From contig NZ_CP086380.1 in the NCBI RefSeq assembly GCF_020889625.1, positions 701,001 through 765,000 of the forward strand: 64,000 bases of DNA, given 5' to 3'. The notes below the pieces were generated by a model, which searched no databases, was not told where the DNA came from, and worked only from the letters and a program-made list of their open reading frames with translations. Positions 53,273 through 63,371 of this stretch are shown here, one piece after another. The position numbers and the translations under genes were made by a program. The DNA is from Deinococcus radiophilus. Lineage in GTDB: Bacteria; Deinococcota; Deinococci; Deinococcales; Deinococcaceae. Position 1 is the stretch's first letter. Each line of letters starts with the position of its first letter.

Positions 53273-54140
53273 GGTATCCCTGCTCCTTAAAGCGCCCCAG
53301 CCAGGGTTCGATCTCGGTGAGGGGGGTGTCGTGTTCGAGGGCAAATTCGGCAGGTGATACGCCACGGATGAGTGCTTGGATCAGCGCTGGGGCCAGATCA
53401 GTCCCAAATTCGGCGCGGAACTCGGCGTGTGCCGCCGTGATGGGGCTCAGCACATCCCGCCCACGCAGGGTGGGCTGATAGGTGGCGTGGGCCCAGCCCA
53501 CCAGGTTGCGCGGTAACACCAGGGGTTGCGGGTTGGCGACTGGAAACGCCCCCTCGTAGGGCAAGCTGGCGTCCAGGGTGGCCACGGCTTCCCCATGGGC
53601 ATAGAGGACCGCTCCAGTGGGTTGGGCATACAGCCCATTAAAGTCAGCGCTGAAGTCGAATTTCTGTGCCCGATTGCCTAGCCCACTGAGCAGCTCTGCG
53701 TACTGAGCCGGCAGGGGATAGGCGGCCAGCTCCGCGCCCACTTGGTAACTCAGGATCAGCTCGCCCAGGGCTTCTTCGGCCACGATACTTTCGGCGGGGA
53801 CAACAGCGCCACTGCGGAGGGTGTCCGCGGCAGCACTCACCGGGCGGCCGCGCAGAAGTAGCACCCAGACATTTTGCTCTTTACGGCTGGAATGCAGGTA
53901 GCCGCTCCAACCCTGGGCCTGGAGATGCGACAGAAAGACATATAGGTCGCAAAAAGATTGGTGTAAGCCCAGCTGACTGGGGGCCACATCCGGCAAAAAG
54001 CGGGCCAGAAAAGGCTGAACCTCCCGGAACCGTGGATACAGCTGGGGCAGCTCTACCACGCTGGGCATTGCCTTGGCTGAGGCGGCGCGGCGCGGTGTCT
54101 TGACCGTGCGGGCTGGGGTGGGGTTATCTCCTTCAGGCAT
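53262..54140 (-). CDS. Unassigned protein upstream of pseudo-receiver kinase
   Basis: The 292-aa product has a basic, Pro/Lys-rich first 25 residues and then a globular region: helices REVQPFLARFLP and YVFLSHLQ, the strands GWSGYLHSS and VWVLLLRGRPVSAA, and later AQPTGAVLYAHGEAVATLD. The strand-turn-strand pattern GYLHSS...VWVLLLRGRPV resembles DUF4388-type or PATAN-like input domains, but this is inference. The C terminus ends in a helical hairpin with a possible winged-helix-like LTEIEPWLGRFKEQGYL. It is the first gene of a pair with the kinase, sharing 11 bases. Confidence 0.6.
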
Positions 54141-54244
54141 GAGCGCAGTCTCCGTGGCGTAGGTATAGCTGGTCTTTAAAGGCCCAGTTTAACGTACCTC
54201 AGGTGGTGAGGCGAGGGCAGAGGCCAATGATTCCGACTGCTGGT

Positions 54245-55207
54245 CTAGCTCTGGGTATGTGGCAGCAGTTCACGGGCGTACCACTCGGCGTTGCGCACAT
54301 AGCGCTCAGCGTTCTCAAACGGCTGTGCCGGGCCGATGACCCTTGCCGGGACGCCCACCGCGACCATGCCATCCGGGACCTCATCTCCGCCGCGCAGCAG
54401 CGCCCCAGCCCCCAGCACTGCACCCCGTCCCAGACGTGACCCGCTCAAGAGGGTGGCGCCCATGCCAATCAGCGATCCTGCTCCACAGTGTGCTCCGTGG
54501 ACCACTGCGCCGTGTCCGACCGTCACGTCTTCTTCCAGCACACACGGGTGCCCCCGCTCGGTATGAAGTACCGCCGCGTCCTGCACATTGGACCGTGCCC
54601 CCACGACCACAGGTTCAATGTCGCCGCGCAGCACCGCCCCAAACCAGACCGAACTCTGCTCGGCCAGCGACACTGTGCCGATCACGGCGGCCCCCGGTGC
54701 AATGTAAGCGCTGGGGTGAATGACCGGCTGACGGTCTTCCAGGGTGTATACATTGCTGCGGGCCTGTCTGGCTGCCCAGGCGAATTCGGCCTGCCAGAGC
54801 AGCTGCACATCTTCCGGATAGGACAGCAATTGCCTCGCTTGTTCTATGGGATAAAAGCCGCCATCAATAAAGGTGTCCTCCAGCTGCACTTTGCCTGCCA
54901 GAGCTTCCAGAACGAACCAGTCTATTTCGCGGCGCTGGCCCCGGTCATTGGTGTAGCGGGTCGCGGGGAGCCAGCCGACTTCTGCTGCCTGAACACCCGT
55001 TTCCTCGTGAACCTCACGGAGGGCTGTTTGCAGCGGTGTCTCGCCGGCTTCCAGGTGGCCTTTGGGAAAGGTCCAACCGCCGCTGCGATACCGCACCAGC
55101 AGCACTTCACCGCGCCGATTCAGCACCACACCGCCCGCCCCAGGCTGCACCGGGGGATCACTCGTGTGGGCGGAACCGCTCGTGGCCTGCTGGGAAAAGT
55201 CGCTCAT
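54245..55207 (-). CDS. Nudix hydrolase fused to gamma-carbonic-anhydrase-like hexapeptide domain
   Basis: The 320-aa protein has two domains. Residues 22-140 are a Nudix fold with its box at 50-72 (GHLEAG then REVHEET). Residues 155-300 are a left-handed beta-helix of the gamma-class carbonic anhydrase / YrdA family, with IHPSAYIAPGAAVIGTV, VWFGAVLRGDIEPVVVG and three zinc-ligand positions His215, His232 and His237, then MVAVGVPARVIG and a C-terminal helix. Reading through both domains is in one frame with no internal start, so the fusion is real in this sequence. The Nudix substrate and whether the second domain has carbonic anhydrase activity are unknown. Confidence 0.88.
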   Translation of the reverse strand: MSDFSQQATSGSAHTSDPPVQPGAGGVVLNRRGEVLLVRYRSGGWTFPKGHLEAGETPLQTALREVHEETGVQAAEVGWLPATRYTNDRGQRREIDWFVLEALAGKVQLEDTFIDGGFYPIEQARQLLSYPEDVQLLWQAEFAWAARQARSNVYTLEDRQPVIHPSAYIAPGAAVIGTVSLAEQSSVWFGAVLRGDIEPVVVGARSNVQDAAVLHTERGHPCVLEEDVTVGHGAVVHGAHCGAGSLIGMGATLLSGSRLGRGAVLGAGALLRGGDEVPDGMVAVGVPARVIGPAQPFENAERYVRNAEWYARELLPHTQS

Positions 55208-55387
55208 ATCTGAAGTATAAGAAATGCCTGACTTGAGCGGAGATGCGGTTGCTCAGCGAAGCAGGCAGAAGGTCGGGGGAGTGAAGACTTGCTCAAAGGC
55301 CTAAAAAATCCCCTTGCAGCCACCATCTATCACGGCGGCTAACGGTCGGCGGTCGGCAGATATGCCCCCCTCTGGCTCTGGGCATGT

Positions 55388-55393
55388 CATAAT
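55388..55393 (+). promoter_or_regulatory. Possible -10 box of the cold-shock gene
   Basis: CATAAT, one mismatch from TATAAT, lies about 90 nt before the start at 55480. Cold-shock genes usually have a structured leader, which this distance would allow. No clear -35 box was found. Confidence 0.35.
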
Positions 55394-55479
55394 GTCCGGG
55401 TCTGAAGCCGCAGCCAAGACAAGTGATGCTCTGTTTATTGAACGGGTATCGGCTGTGCGCGGCAGATGCAAGGAGATGT

Positions 55480-55725
55480 ATGCCTCAAGGACGAGTAAAG
55501 TGGTTCAGCGTTGAAAAAGGTTATGGCTTTATTGAGCACCCCGGAAACCCCGACGTGTTCGTGCACTACAGCGCGATCAGCAGCAACGGTTTTCGCAAGC
55601 TGAACGAAGGCGACGAAGTCGAATTCGAAGTAGGCGACGGTCAAGGCGACCGTGGTCCCCAGGCCAAGAACGTTGTCGTGACCAATGCGGCTCCTGCTCC
55701 GGCAGGCCGCAGCGAGCGCTGGTAA
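55480..55725 (+). CDS. Cold-shock protein
   Basis: The 81-aa OB-fold RNA/DNA-binding protein carries both nucleic-acid motifs: RNP1 KGYGFIEH (about 13-20) and RNP2 DVFVHYS (about 25-31), with the usual GRVKWFS start and a Pro/Ala/Arg tail. It is a CspA-family RNA chaperone. AAGGAG ending about 5 nt before ATG 55480 fixes the start; the open frame extends upstream to 55423 without a signal. It is monocistronic with a strong terminator. Confidence 0.95.
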   Translation: MPQGRVKWFSVEKGYGFIEHPGNPDVFVHYSAISSNGFRKLNEGDEVEFEVGDGQGDRGPQAKNVVVTNAAPAPAGRSERW

Positions 55726-55801
55726 GTTCTTTTTCAGTCGCTGAGCCACTTGGGCCAAAGTTCTGATCAGAACGGCCATAATTGAGCTGGTTGTAGTGAC
55801 G

Positions 55802-55833
55802 ACCCGCCTCCAGATGTGGGGGCGGGTTTTTTT
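55802..55833 (+). terminator. Terminator of the cold-shock gene
   Basis: ACCCGCCTCC pairs with GGGGGCGGGT around AGATGT and is followed by TTTTTTT. Confidence 0.75.
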
Positions 55834-55921
55834 GGTCCTGGCCCGTAGGCCTATAGGACAGGGGCATTGCCTCAGACTAAGGATCCTCGCTGACCTATGC
55901 GGACCGTGAGTCCAAAAGTTT

Positions 55922-55949
55922 GAGCCGCAGCAATTTTGTTCTGCGGCTC
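55922..55949 (-). terminator. Terminator of trmFO
   Basis: GAGCCGCAG and CTGCGGCTC are perfect arms around a ten-base loop. It lies 12 nt past the trmFO stop at 55962; on the minus strand AAACTTTTGG follows, and on the plus strand TGCTTTTTCC. Confidence 0.55.
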
Positions 55950-55961
55950 TGCTTTTTCCGA

Positions 55962-57347
55962 TCAGTTTGCTGGAGCTGTGGTTTCGGCTTCTCTAGGTTG
56001 GGCCAGCACATGGGGTGAAATGGTGAGGCCAATTTCGCCTGCCCAGTCTTGCCAGTCGCTCATGCCCTGTCGGAACATCAGTGGGCGTTTTTCCCGCTTG
56101 CCCCATTTGCGTTTTCCTTCAGGCAAGGGCGGATCAGGAACCAAAGCCCAATTCACATTCATCGGCTGGAAACCTTTGGGGTTGGCACTGGCGAGGTAAT
56201 GCACCAGACCACCCAGCATGGTGGTGGGTGGTGGTGCCACCGGGTCTTTGCCCTGCGCCAGCCGCGCTGCGTTCAGTCCGGCCAGCCAGCCGGTCGCCGA
56301 CGATTCCAGGTAGCCCTCCGTCCCAGCCAGCACGCCAGCCACAAACTTCTGCGGATCTGCTTTCAGCTGCATGGTGGCATTCAAGACCTCCGGGGCATTC
56401 AGATAAGTATTGCGGTGCATCACGCCGTAGCGGACAATTTCAGCATTTTGGAGGCCGGGAATCAGCTGTACCAGTTCCTTTTGGTCGCCCCATTTCAGGC
56501 CGGTCTGAAAACCGACCAGCGACCACATCCGGCCCTCGGCGTCTTCCTGGCGCAGCTGGGCCACCGCGTAGGGCCAGCGCCCAGTGCGTGGGTTGTCTAG
56601 TCCCTTAGGCGACATCGGCCCAAAGCGCGGGGTATCGGGACCACGGCGGGCAATTTCTTCAATCGGCATGCAGCCCTCGAAGAACTCCAACTTTTCCCAG
56701 TCGTGGGGCGTATGGCTGCGGGCTTGCTCCAGTGCAGCGATGAAGGTCTGGTATTCCTCCTTGGTGAAAGGGCAGTTGATGTAATCTGCGCTCTGTTCGT
56801 AGCGCCCGGCCCGCCAGGCTGTATCCAGGTCAATGCTGGCAGCGTCAATCACTGGTGCGGCGGCGTCGTAAAAGCTCAGGCGTTCACTGCCGGTCAGGCG
56901 CATCAGGTCCTGCGCCAGCGCATCGGAGGTCAGCGGGCCGGAGGCAATCACGCAGATACCATCTGGCACGGCGGTCAGTTCTTCTTCCACCACTTCAATC
57001 AGGGGGCATTCCCGCACGCGCCGCGTGACTTCGGCGCTGAAGGCTTCACGGTCCACGGCCAGTGCGTTCCCTGCGGGCACACGGCTGTGGTCGGCGCTGC
57101 CCACGATGCCAGCCCCGACTGAGCGCATTTCAGCTTGAAGCATTCCCTTAGACTGCATCTCGCCCTCGCCGCCCAGACTGGTTGAGCAGACCAGCTCGGC
57201 AAACTGCCCAGTGCGGTGGGCTGGGGTCATCTTGTGAGGGCGCATTTCATACAGGCGCACCCGTACGCCCTGGCTGGCCGCGCTCAGGGCCGCTTCGGCT
57301 CCAGCCAGGCCTGCGCCGATCACGGTGATTTGAGCAAGTTCAGACAT
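55962..57347 (-). CDS. trmFO: tRNA (uracil-5-)-methyltransferase TrmFO
   Basis: This 461-aa FAD/folate enzyme methylates U54 of tRNA using methylenetetrahydrofolate instead of SAM. The FAD motif GAGLAGAEAALSA is at 11-23, the active-site Cys54 is in ELVCSTSLGGEG, and YINCPFTKEEY and GYLESSATGW blocks follow. The ATG at 57347 is preferred over the in-frame ATG at 57353 because a GGCGGA sequence sits about six bases upstream. It is monocistronic. Confidence 0.94.
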   Translation of the reverse strand: MSELAQITVIGAGLAGAEAALSAASQGVRVRLYEMRPHKMTPAHRTGQFAELVCSTSLGGEGEMQSKGMLQAEMRSVGAGIVGSADHSRVPAGNALAVDREAFSAEVTRRVRECPLIEVVEEELTAVPDGICVIASGPLTSDALAQDLMRLTGSERLSFYDAAAPVIDAASIDLDTAWRAGRYEQSADYINCPFTKEEYQTFIAALEQARSHTPHDWEKLEFFEGCMPIEEIARRGPDTPRFGPMSPKGLDNPRTGRWPYAVAQLRQEDAEGRMWSLVGFQTGLKWGDQKELVQLIPGLQNAEIVRYGVMHRNTYLNAPEVLNATMQLKADPQKFVAGVLAGTEGYLESSATGWLAGLNAARLAQGKDPVAPPPTTMLGGLVHYLASANPKGFQPMNVNWALVPDPPLPEGKRKWGKREKRPLMFRQGMSDWQDWAGEIGLTISPHVLAQPREAETTAPAN

Positions 57348-57519
57348 CGTCATTCCGCCCAGTGTAGCCGTGAATCGGCCCCACTGCCGGAGGCTGCATA
57401 CCAATTCCATACGTCTGGTGACCAGGGTTGCCTGCCTCATCAAGCCTGGGCGGGTGATGTGCCTGTCAGATTCGTGAGCCTAGCATAAGCGGTGAGCTGA
57501 AACCGGAAGGGGGTGGGCG

Positions 57520-58631
<1,112 letters not shown>

Positions 58632-58635
<4 letters not shown>

Positions 58636-59318
58636 CCCAGACCAAAACCCTCCCCAACCTGCGCCCAGAGCAGCGCCTTCCCGGGCAGCGGGTAGGGGAA
58701 GCTGGGTTCATGCCTGCACCCCAGACCAGGCGGATGACCCTGGTGATCGCGGACGATCATCCCCTGTTCCGGATGGGCCTGAAATATGCGCTGATGCACC
58801 AGGGCTTTGAGGTGGTCGCCGAAGCCCAGGACGGCAACGAGGCCCTGGAAGCGTGCCGCAGTTTGCGCCCCACCGCGGCCCTGCTGGACGTCAAGATGCC
58901 GGGGCTGACCGGGATTGAGGTCTGTGAGCGGCTGAGTCGTGATTGCCCGGAGGTCATCAGTATCCTGATTACCACGTTCTCTGAGCCCGCCATTATTCAG
59001 GCGGCGCGGGAAGCGGGAGCGCGGGGTTATCTGTCCAAGGAAACCGACCCACCCGCGTTGGCCGCGCAGTTACAGGCCATCATCACCGATCCGACCCAGG
59101 ACCGGTTGCCCAGGGTAGACGTCCCGCGTCTGACCCCCCGCGAGAGTCAGGTCTTGCCGCTGCTGGCACAAGGACTGAGTAACAAGGAGATTGCCCGCGA
59201 GCTGGGCCTCAGTCCCGACACGGTCAAAGACCACCTGGCACGGATGTACGGCAAGCTGGATGCCTGTGACCGGACCGAAGCGGTGAGCCGGGCGCGAACC
59301 ATAGGCCTCTTAGAATAG
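58632..59318 (+). CDS. NarL/FixJ-family response regulator
   Basis: The 228-aa regulator has a receiver domain (acidic pair in IADDHPLF, phospho-Asp86 in ALLDVKMPG, Lys in LSKETDPP) and a C-terminal LuxR-type HTH (LTPRESQVLPLLAQG, NKEIARELGLSPDTVKDHL). A 34-residue N-terminal extension precedes the receiver; an in-frame ATG at 58734 would remove it, but AAAGGAG and the ATGA overlap with the kinase favour 58632. Kinase and regulator probably form one two-component system. Confidence 0.9.
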
Positions 59319-59381
59319 AGGGGAACTTAGACCTGGGATTGGCCCTGGGAACCCTGATTCCCCGCGCCGCGTACCGGGAGC

Positions 59382-60146
59382 ATGACCGAAAAAGAATATG
59401 GCCGCCCGCAGGGTCATCCTGCCGGAAAGCAGTCCACGGCCGCCGATGCTCAGGCCAGCACCAGCTTGCATGATTTCCTGCAGCAGACAGCAGAGCGCGA
59501 CAACCCCGGCGACGTCTTTGAGCTGGAGTCGCCCAAGATGCTGGAGGCCAACGTCAGTGGCCGGATCTGGAGCAAGCTGGGCGCGATGGTGGCCTACAAG
59601 GGCCAACTGACCTTTCAGCGCGAGGGCCTGTTAGACGGCGGCATGCTGAAGGCCTTCAAGCGGGCCGTCTCCAGTGAAATGACGCCGCTGGTCGCCATTG
59701 AGGGCAACGGCATCTGTTACCTGGCAGACCGGGGCAAGCAAGTGACTGTTCTGCGGTTAGAAGGCGACACCCTGAACGTCAACGGCAATGACCTGCTGGC
59801 CTTTGAGGACAGTGTGACCTATGACATCACCATGCACCGCCGCATGGCGGGCTGGGCCAGTGGAGGTTTATTCAGTGTGCGCCTGAGCGGACGTGGGCTG
59901 GTGGCGGTCCTGAGTCACGGTAAGCCGCTGACACTGCCGGTCCGCCCCGGTGAGCCGATAATCACGGACCCTAACGCCACCGTGGCCTGGAGCGAAGGGC
60001 TGAGTCCCGAGCTGAAAATGGATCTGTCACTGCGAACCCTGCTGGGCCGGGGTGGGGGCGAAACCTTCCAGATGGTGTTTGAAGGCAGCGGATTCGTGGT
60101 GGTGCAGCCTTACGAAGAGACACCGATCCTGGTCAGCGGAGGCTAA
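59382..60146 (+). CDS. AIM24-family protein
   Basis: The 254-aa protein matches the AIM24/TIGR00266 family: a beta-rich trunk with IWSKLGAMVAYKGQLTFQRE, ITMHRRMAGWASGGLFSVRLSG and RGLVAVLSHGKPLTLPV, named after a yeast mitochondrial protein. The bacterial role is unknown. An N-terminal polar segment of about 45 residues precedes the domain. It is about 60 nt downstream of the two-component genes on the same strand and may be in their transcript. Confidence 0.85.
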   Translation: MTEKEYGRPQGHPAGKQSTAADAQASTSLHDFLQQTAERDNPGDVFELESPKMLEANVSGRIWSKLGAMVAYKGQLTFQREGLLDGGMLKAFKRAVSSEMTPLVAIEGNGICYLADRGKQVTVLRLEGDTLNVNGNDLLAFEDSVTYDITMHRRMAGWASGGLFSVRLSGRGLVAVLSHGKPLTLPVRPGEPIITDPNATVAWSEGLSPELKMDLSLRTLLGRGGGETFQMVFEGSGFVVVQPYEETPILVSGG

Positions 60147-60174
60147 GGCGGTCCACTGGCGTCCATCAACCAAA

Positions 60175-60216
60175 AAGAGGCCAGTGCTGGGTACTCCCAG
60201 GCTGGCCTCTTTCTTT
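60175..60216. terminator. Bidirectional terminator between AIM24 and trxB genes
   Basis: AGAGGCCAG-TG-CTGGG and CCCAG-G-CTGGCCTCT pair with one bulge around TACT. On the plus strand TTCTTTTTAC follows; on the minus strand the arm is followed by TTTTTGG. Confidence 0.7.
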
Positions 60217-60224
60217 TTACTTTC

Positions 60225-61229
60225 TCAGTCGTTGGCGACGGCGGCGTGGGCCTGCGCGGCCTGTGAGCCTTCGCCAGTAAACGCCGCTTCCAGCTCTGCC
60301 AGGGCACGTTCGGCGCTCATGGCGGCGCGGGTGCCAGTGCCGACGCTGGTGGCCAGCTGGCGGTACACCCAGTCGCTGACGTCGCCCGCCGCAAACAGCA
60401 TCGGCACGCTGGTGTAGATGTCTTCGCGGACATCCACGTAGCCGTCATCGCGCAACTTTACGGTGTCCTTGACGAATCCAGTGTTGGGAATGTGGCCGAT
60501 AAAGATGAACACGCCATCAGTCTCCATCACGCGCTCCTCGCCGGTGTTCACGTCCTTCAGCCGCACGCCGCTTACCTGCTCATTCCCCAAGATCTCTTCC
60601 ACGGTGGTGTTCCAGATGAATTTCATCTTCTCGTTGGCGAACACACGGGCCTGCGCCGACTTGTTGGCCCGCAGCTCTTCACGGCGGTGAATCAGGGTGA
60701 CTTCATCAGCAAACTTGGTCAGGAACAGGCCCTCTTCCACGGCGGCGTCGCCACCACCCACCACCACGACTTTTTTGCCCCGGTAGAAAAAGCCGTCGCA
60801 GGTCGCGCAGGTGCTGACGCCCTTGCCCCAGAACTTCTCCTCGCCGGGAACGCCTAAGCGGCGCGGCTCGGCCCCGGTGGTCAGGATCACTGACTTGGCC
60901 TGGTAGTTCCCGGCGTGACCCTGCACGGTGAAGGGATATTGCACCGCTTCAGTGGTGTGATCAATGCTCAGGACTTCATCCATCTCAATCACGGCGCCGA
61001 ATTTCTCGGCCTGCTGCACCATTCGCTGGCTCAGCTCCATGCCGCTGATCGCTTCGGGAAAGCCGGGGTAGTTCTCCACTTCTTCCGTCTGCGAAATCTG
61101 GCCGCCCGGCAGGCCGCGTTCCAGCACCAAGGTGGACAGTTCGCCGCGCCCGGTGTAGATGGCGGCTGTCAGACCCGCAGGGCCGCCCCCCACGATAATC
61201 ACGTCGTACATCTGGGCTTGTTCACTCAT
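60225..61229 (-). CDS. trxB: Thioredoxin reductase
   Basis: The 334-aa NADPH-dependent flavoenzyme has FAD motif [16 protein letters not shown] at 11-26, the redox pair Cys141/Cys144 in [10 protein letters not shown], the NADPH-binding [17 protein letters not shown] and the closing [17 protein letters not shown]. It reduces thioredoxin. The ATG at 61229 gives the standard start. A related but CPYC-type flavoprotein is encoded at 18.9 kb. Confidence 0.95.
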   Translation of the reverse strand: MSEQAQMYDVIIVGGGPAGLTAAIYTGRGELSTLVLERGLPGGQISQTEEVENYPGFPEAISGMELSQRMVQQAEKFGAVIEMDEVLSIDHTTEAVQYPFTVQGHAGNYQAKSVILTTGAEPRRLGVPGEEKFWGKGVSTCATCDGFFYRGKKVVVVGGGDAAVEEGLFLTKFADEVTLIHRREELRANKSAQARVFANEKMKFIWNTTVEEILGNEQVSGVRLKDVNTGEERVMETDGVFIFIGHIPNTGFVKDTVKLRDDGYVDVREDIYTSVPMLFAAGDVSDWVYRQLATSVGTGTRAAMSAERALAELEAAFTGEGSQAAQAHAAVAND

Positions 61230-61367
61230 ATCTGTAGGGTAGCACCGGTGGCCCAGTTGTTCTGAGACTGATTCACATATTTATATCTACCGATGCGCTC
61301 TTAGGGCGGCGCGGCGAGTCTCAGGGTAAATGCAAGCTTTTCACTGGGCGCGGCCCGCTAAACTCCA

Positions 61368-61373
61368 TATAGT
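61368..61373 (+). promoter_or_regulatory. Possible leaderless -10 box of ruvA
   Basis: TATAGT, one mismatch from TATAAT, lies 6 nt before the GTG at 61380, and no ribosome-binding site intervenes. Confidence 0.45.
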
Positions 61374-61379
61374 ACGCAG

Positions 61380-61970
61380 GTGATCGCTTACATCTGGGGC
61401 ACCGTGCGTGAGCTGCGTACTGGCAGTGCCGTCATTCAGGCCGGCGGCTTAGGGTATGAGGTGCAGTGTCCTCAGTCCACCCTGGGCCGCCTCAAGGTGG
61501 GCGGCGAAGCTGAGCTGCATACCCGCTTCATTGTCCGCGAGGACGCGCAATTGCTGTTTGGTTTTCATGACGCCGACAGTGCTCAGCTGTTTGACCTGGT
61601 GACCGGGGTCAGTGGCGTGGGGCCCAAGTTGGGACTGGCGATGTTGTCGGCCATGCCCGTCTCGGCGCTGGCTCAGGGCATCGTGGATGGGGATGCCAAG
61701 TTGCTGTCCAGCGTAAGTGGCGTGGGAAAGAAAACTGCCGAGCGCCTGATTCTGGAAATCCAGAGCAAGGTGCCGGAGCATCTGGCTGCAGGTGGCCGTG
61801 GCGCTGTTCCAGTGCGCCTGAGTACTGCTGGGGCCGACGCAACCGATGCGCTGATGGCACTGGGCTTCCGCGAGCCACAGGTCCGCAGCGTGATTGCCGC
61901 GTTGCTGGCTGACGATCCAGAGCAGGGCAGCGACGCCCTGATCCGCAAAGGCCTGGGCAAACTCCGCTAA
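61380..61970 (+). CDS. ruvA: Holliday junction DNA helicase subunit RuvA
   Basis: This 196-aa protein forms tetramers that hold four-way junctions open while RuvB migrates them. It has the OB-fold start MIAYIWGTVRELR, two helix-hairpin-helix motifs (VSGVGPKLGLAML near residue 77 and VSGVGKKTAERLI near 112) and a C-terminal domain III, ALMALGFREPQVRSVIAAL, that contacts RuvB. GTG 61380 is the start. No ruvB or ruvC is adjacent, as in D. radiodurans. Confidence 0.95.
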   Translation: MIAYIWGTVRELRTGSAVIQAGGLGYEVQCPQSTLGRLKVGGEAELHTRFIVREDAQLLFGFHDADSAQLFDLVTGVSGVGPKLGLAMLSAMPVSALAQGIVDGDAKLLSSVSGVGKKTAERLILEIQSKVPEHLAAGGRGAVPVRLSTAGADATDALMALGFREPQVRSVIAALLADDPEQGSDALIRKGLGKLR

Positions 61971-62030
61971 GCCTCGTTCCAGTCAGCAACTCCTGGGCCA
62001 TATTTCCCCAAGACAAGAAAAGAGAACACT

Positions 62031-63305
62031 GTGACGCAGCAAGGCATCCAAGAGGGCGTGGACATTCGTGACAACGCCCAGGAAGAGAATCAGCCAGAAG
62101 TCTCGCTTAATACTGGCTCCGAGAATCAGGGGCAACTGACCGAGGAAGACCAGAAAGTCAGCTGGCTGGAGCTATTTTTCGACTTGATTTTTGTGACCTC
62201 CTTCGACCAGTTGGCCAAACGACTGGGCGACAGCTTCGCCCCCGAAAACATCATCGTCTTTTTGCTGATGTTCGTGGCCCCGTGGTCGGTCTGGTCCGGC
62301 AACACACAGTTCGCGGCCCGTTTTGGTAACGACTCTAAAATCTACCGCTGGGGCACCCTGCTGGAACTGCTGACCCTAGGTGTGCTGAGCCTGACCCTGC
62401 GCAGCGACGTGGAACATACCGGCTGGCTCTTTGCGGCTGCCTACGCCTTTAACCGCTTTACGCTGGTGGGCATGTATCTGTTGCTGGCCCACAAGGAGCC
62501 GGGCGCCAGACAGTACGCCCGTGTCACGGCGGCGGGCCTGGCCCTTTCTGGGGTGCTATGGCTGCTGAGTATGCCCACCAGTCACACCCTGACGCTGGTG
62601 CTGTGGGGACTGGCGCTGCTGGTGACGGTCCTGACCCCCGTGCCTGCCCAGCGCTATCACCACCATGCCCTGCCGCACCACGAGCACCTGCCAGAGCGGG
62701 TCGGCCTGCTCCAGATCATCGCGCTGGGCGGCATCGTGACCGAGGTGGTGGTGGGAGGCCGTCAGCAGGAAATGACGCTGTTGGGGCAACTTCCTACGTT
62801 TCTTGCGCTGGTGACCTGTATTGCGATGTTCCGCTTGTACTTCGATCAGTCGCGGGCGTTGCCGGTGCTGGTGGCCAATCTGCAGTCACGGGGCGGAACA
62901 TTGATGTCCTGGCTCTATGCACACCTCCCCCTGACCATTGCGATCATGATGGTCGGGGTAGGGTTTGGACACGGCATCGCCTACGAGGACGAACACCATG
63001 ACCAACTGAACCTGACCCTGGTGAGCTGGGCGATGGCGGCCGTATTCGGATCGCTGGCGCTGATTCGCTACAACTCTTCACGGCTGACGCGGGTTCCGTC
63101 ATTGGACCGCTCTATGCTGACCCTGCTGGCAGGGGCGGTGGCCAGTGCCCTACTGGCCCTCAGTCATCTGGGGGCCTTGTCACTTCACCTGGCTACGGCA
63201 GCTGTGACCGTAGTCGCGGCCCTGATCATCGCCACTGATCCGGCTTCGCAGCGCCTAGGCAAAGTTGAGGAAGCTGTCCTGGACGAGCACGGCAGCGAAG
63301 AGTAG
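62031..63305 (+). CDS. Low-temperature-requirement (LtrA) family membrane protein
   Basis: The 424-aa protein has about twelve hydrophobic segments and the LtrA signature SWLELFFDLIFVTSFDQLA near residue 42, with HHEHLPERVGLLQIIALGG and FGHGIAYEDEHHDQL later. The family was named for a Listeria mutant needing it at low temperature; its biochemical role is unknown. A polar Glu/Gln-rich N terminus of about 40 residues precedes the first membrane segment. It starts at GTG 62031. Confidence 0.85.
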   Translation: MTQQGIQEGVDIRDNAQEENQPEVSLNTGSENQGQLTEEDQKVSWLELFFDLIFVTSFDQLAKRLGDSFAPENIIVFLLMFVAPWSVWSGNTQFAARFGNDSKIYRWGTLLELLTLGVLSLTLRSDVEHTGWLFAAAYAFNRFTLVGMYLLLAHKEPGARQYARVTAAGLALSGVLWLLSMPTSHTLTLVLWGLALLVTVLTPVPAQRYHHHALPHHEHLPERVGLLQIIALGGIVTEVVVGGRQQEMTLLGQLPTFLALVTCIAMFRLYFDQSRALPVLVANLQSRGGTLMSWLYAHLPLTIAIMMVGVGFGHGIAYEDEHHDQLNLTLVSWAMAAVFGSLALIRYNSSRLTRVPSLDRSMLTLLAGAVASALLALSHLGALSLHLATAAVTVVAALIIATDPASQRLGKVEEAVLDEHGSEE

Positions 63306-63359
63306 CGAAGGTCGGAGGTTGACACCAGAGATGGGTCGGCCTCCGACTCGGCGGGCCGT

Positions 63360-63365
63360 TATGCT
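63360..63365 (+). promoter_or_regulatory. Possible leaderless -10 box of ligA
   Basis: TATGCT lies 6 nt before the ATG at 63372. The intervening GGGGGT could double as a poor ribosome-binding site. A perfect TTGACA at 63319-63324 is too far upstream (35 nt) to be its -35. Confidence 0.35.
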
Positions 63366-63371
63366 GGGGGT

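Noticed and set aside
63319..63324. TTGACA as the -35 box of ligA
   Set aside because: The distance to the only good -10 candidate is 35 nt, far outside the usual 16-18 nt.
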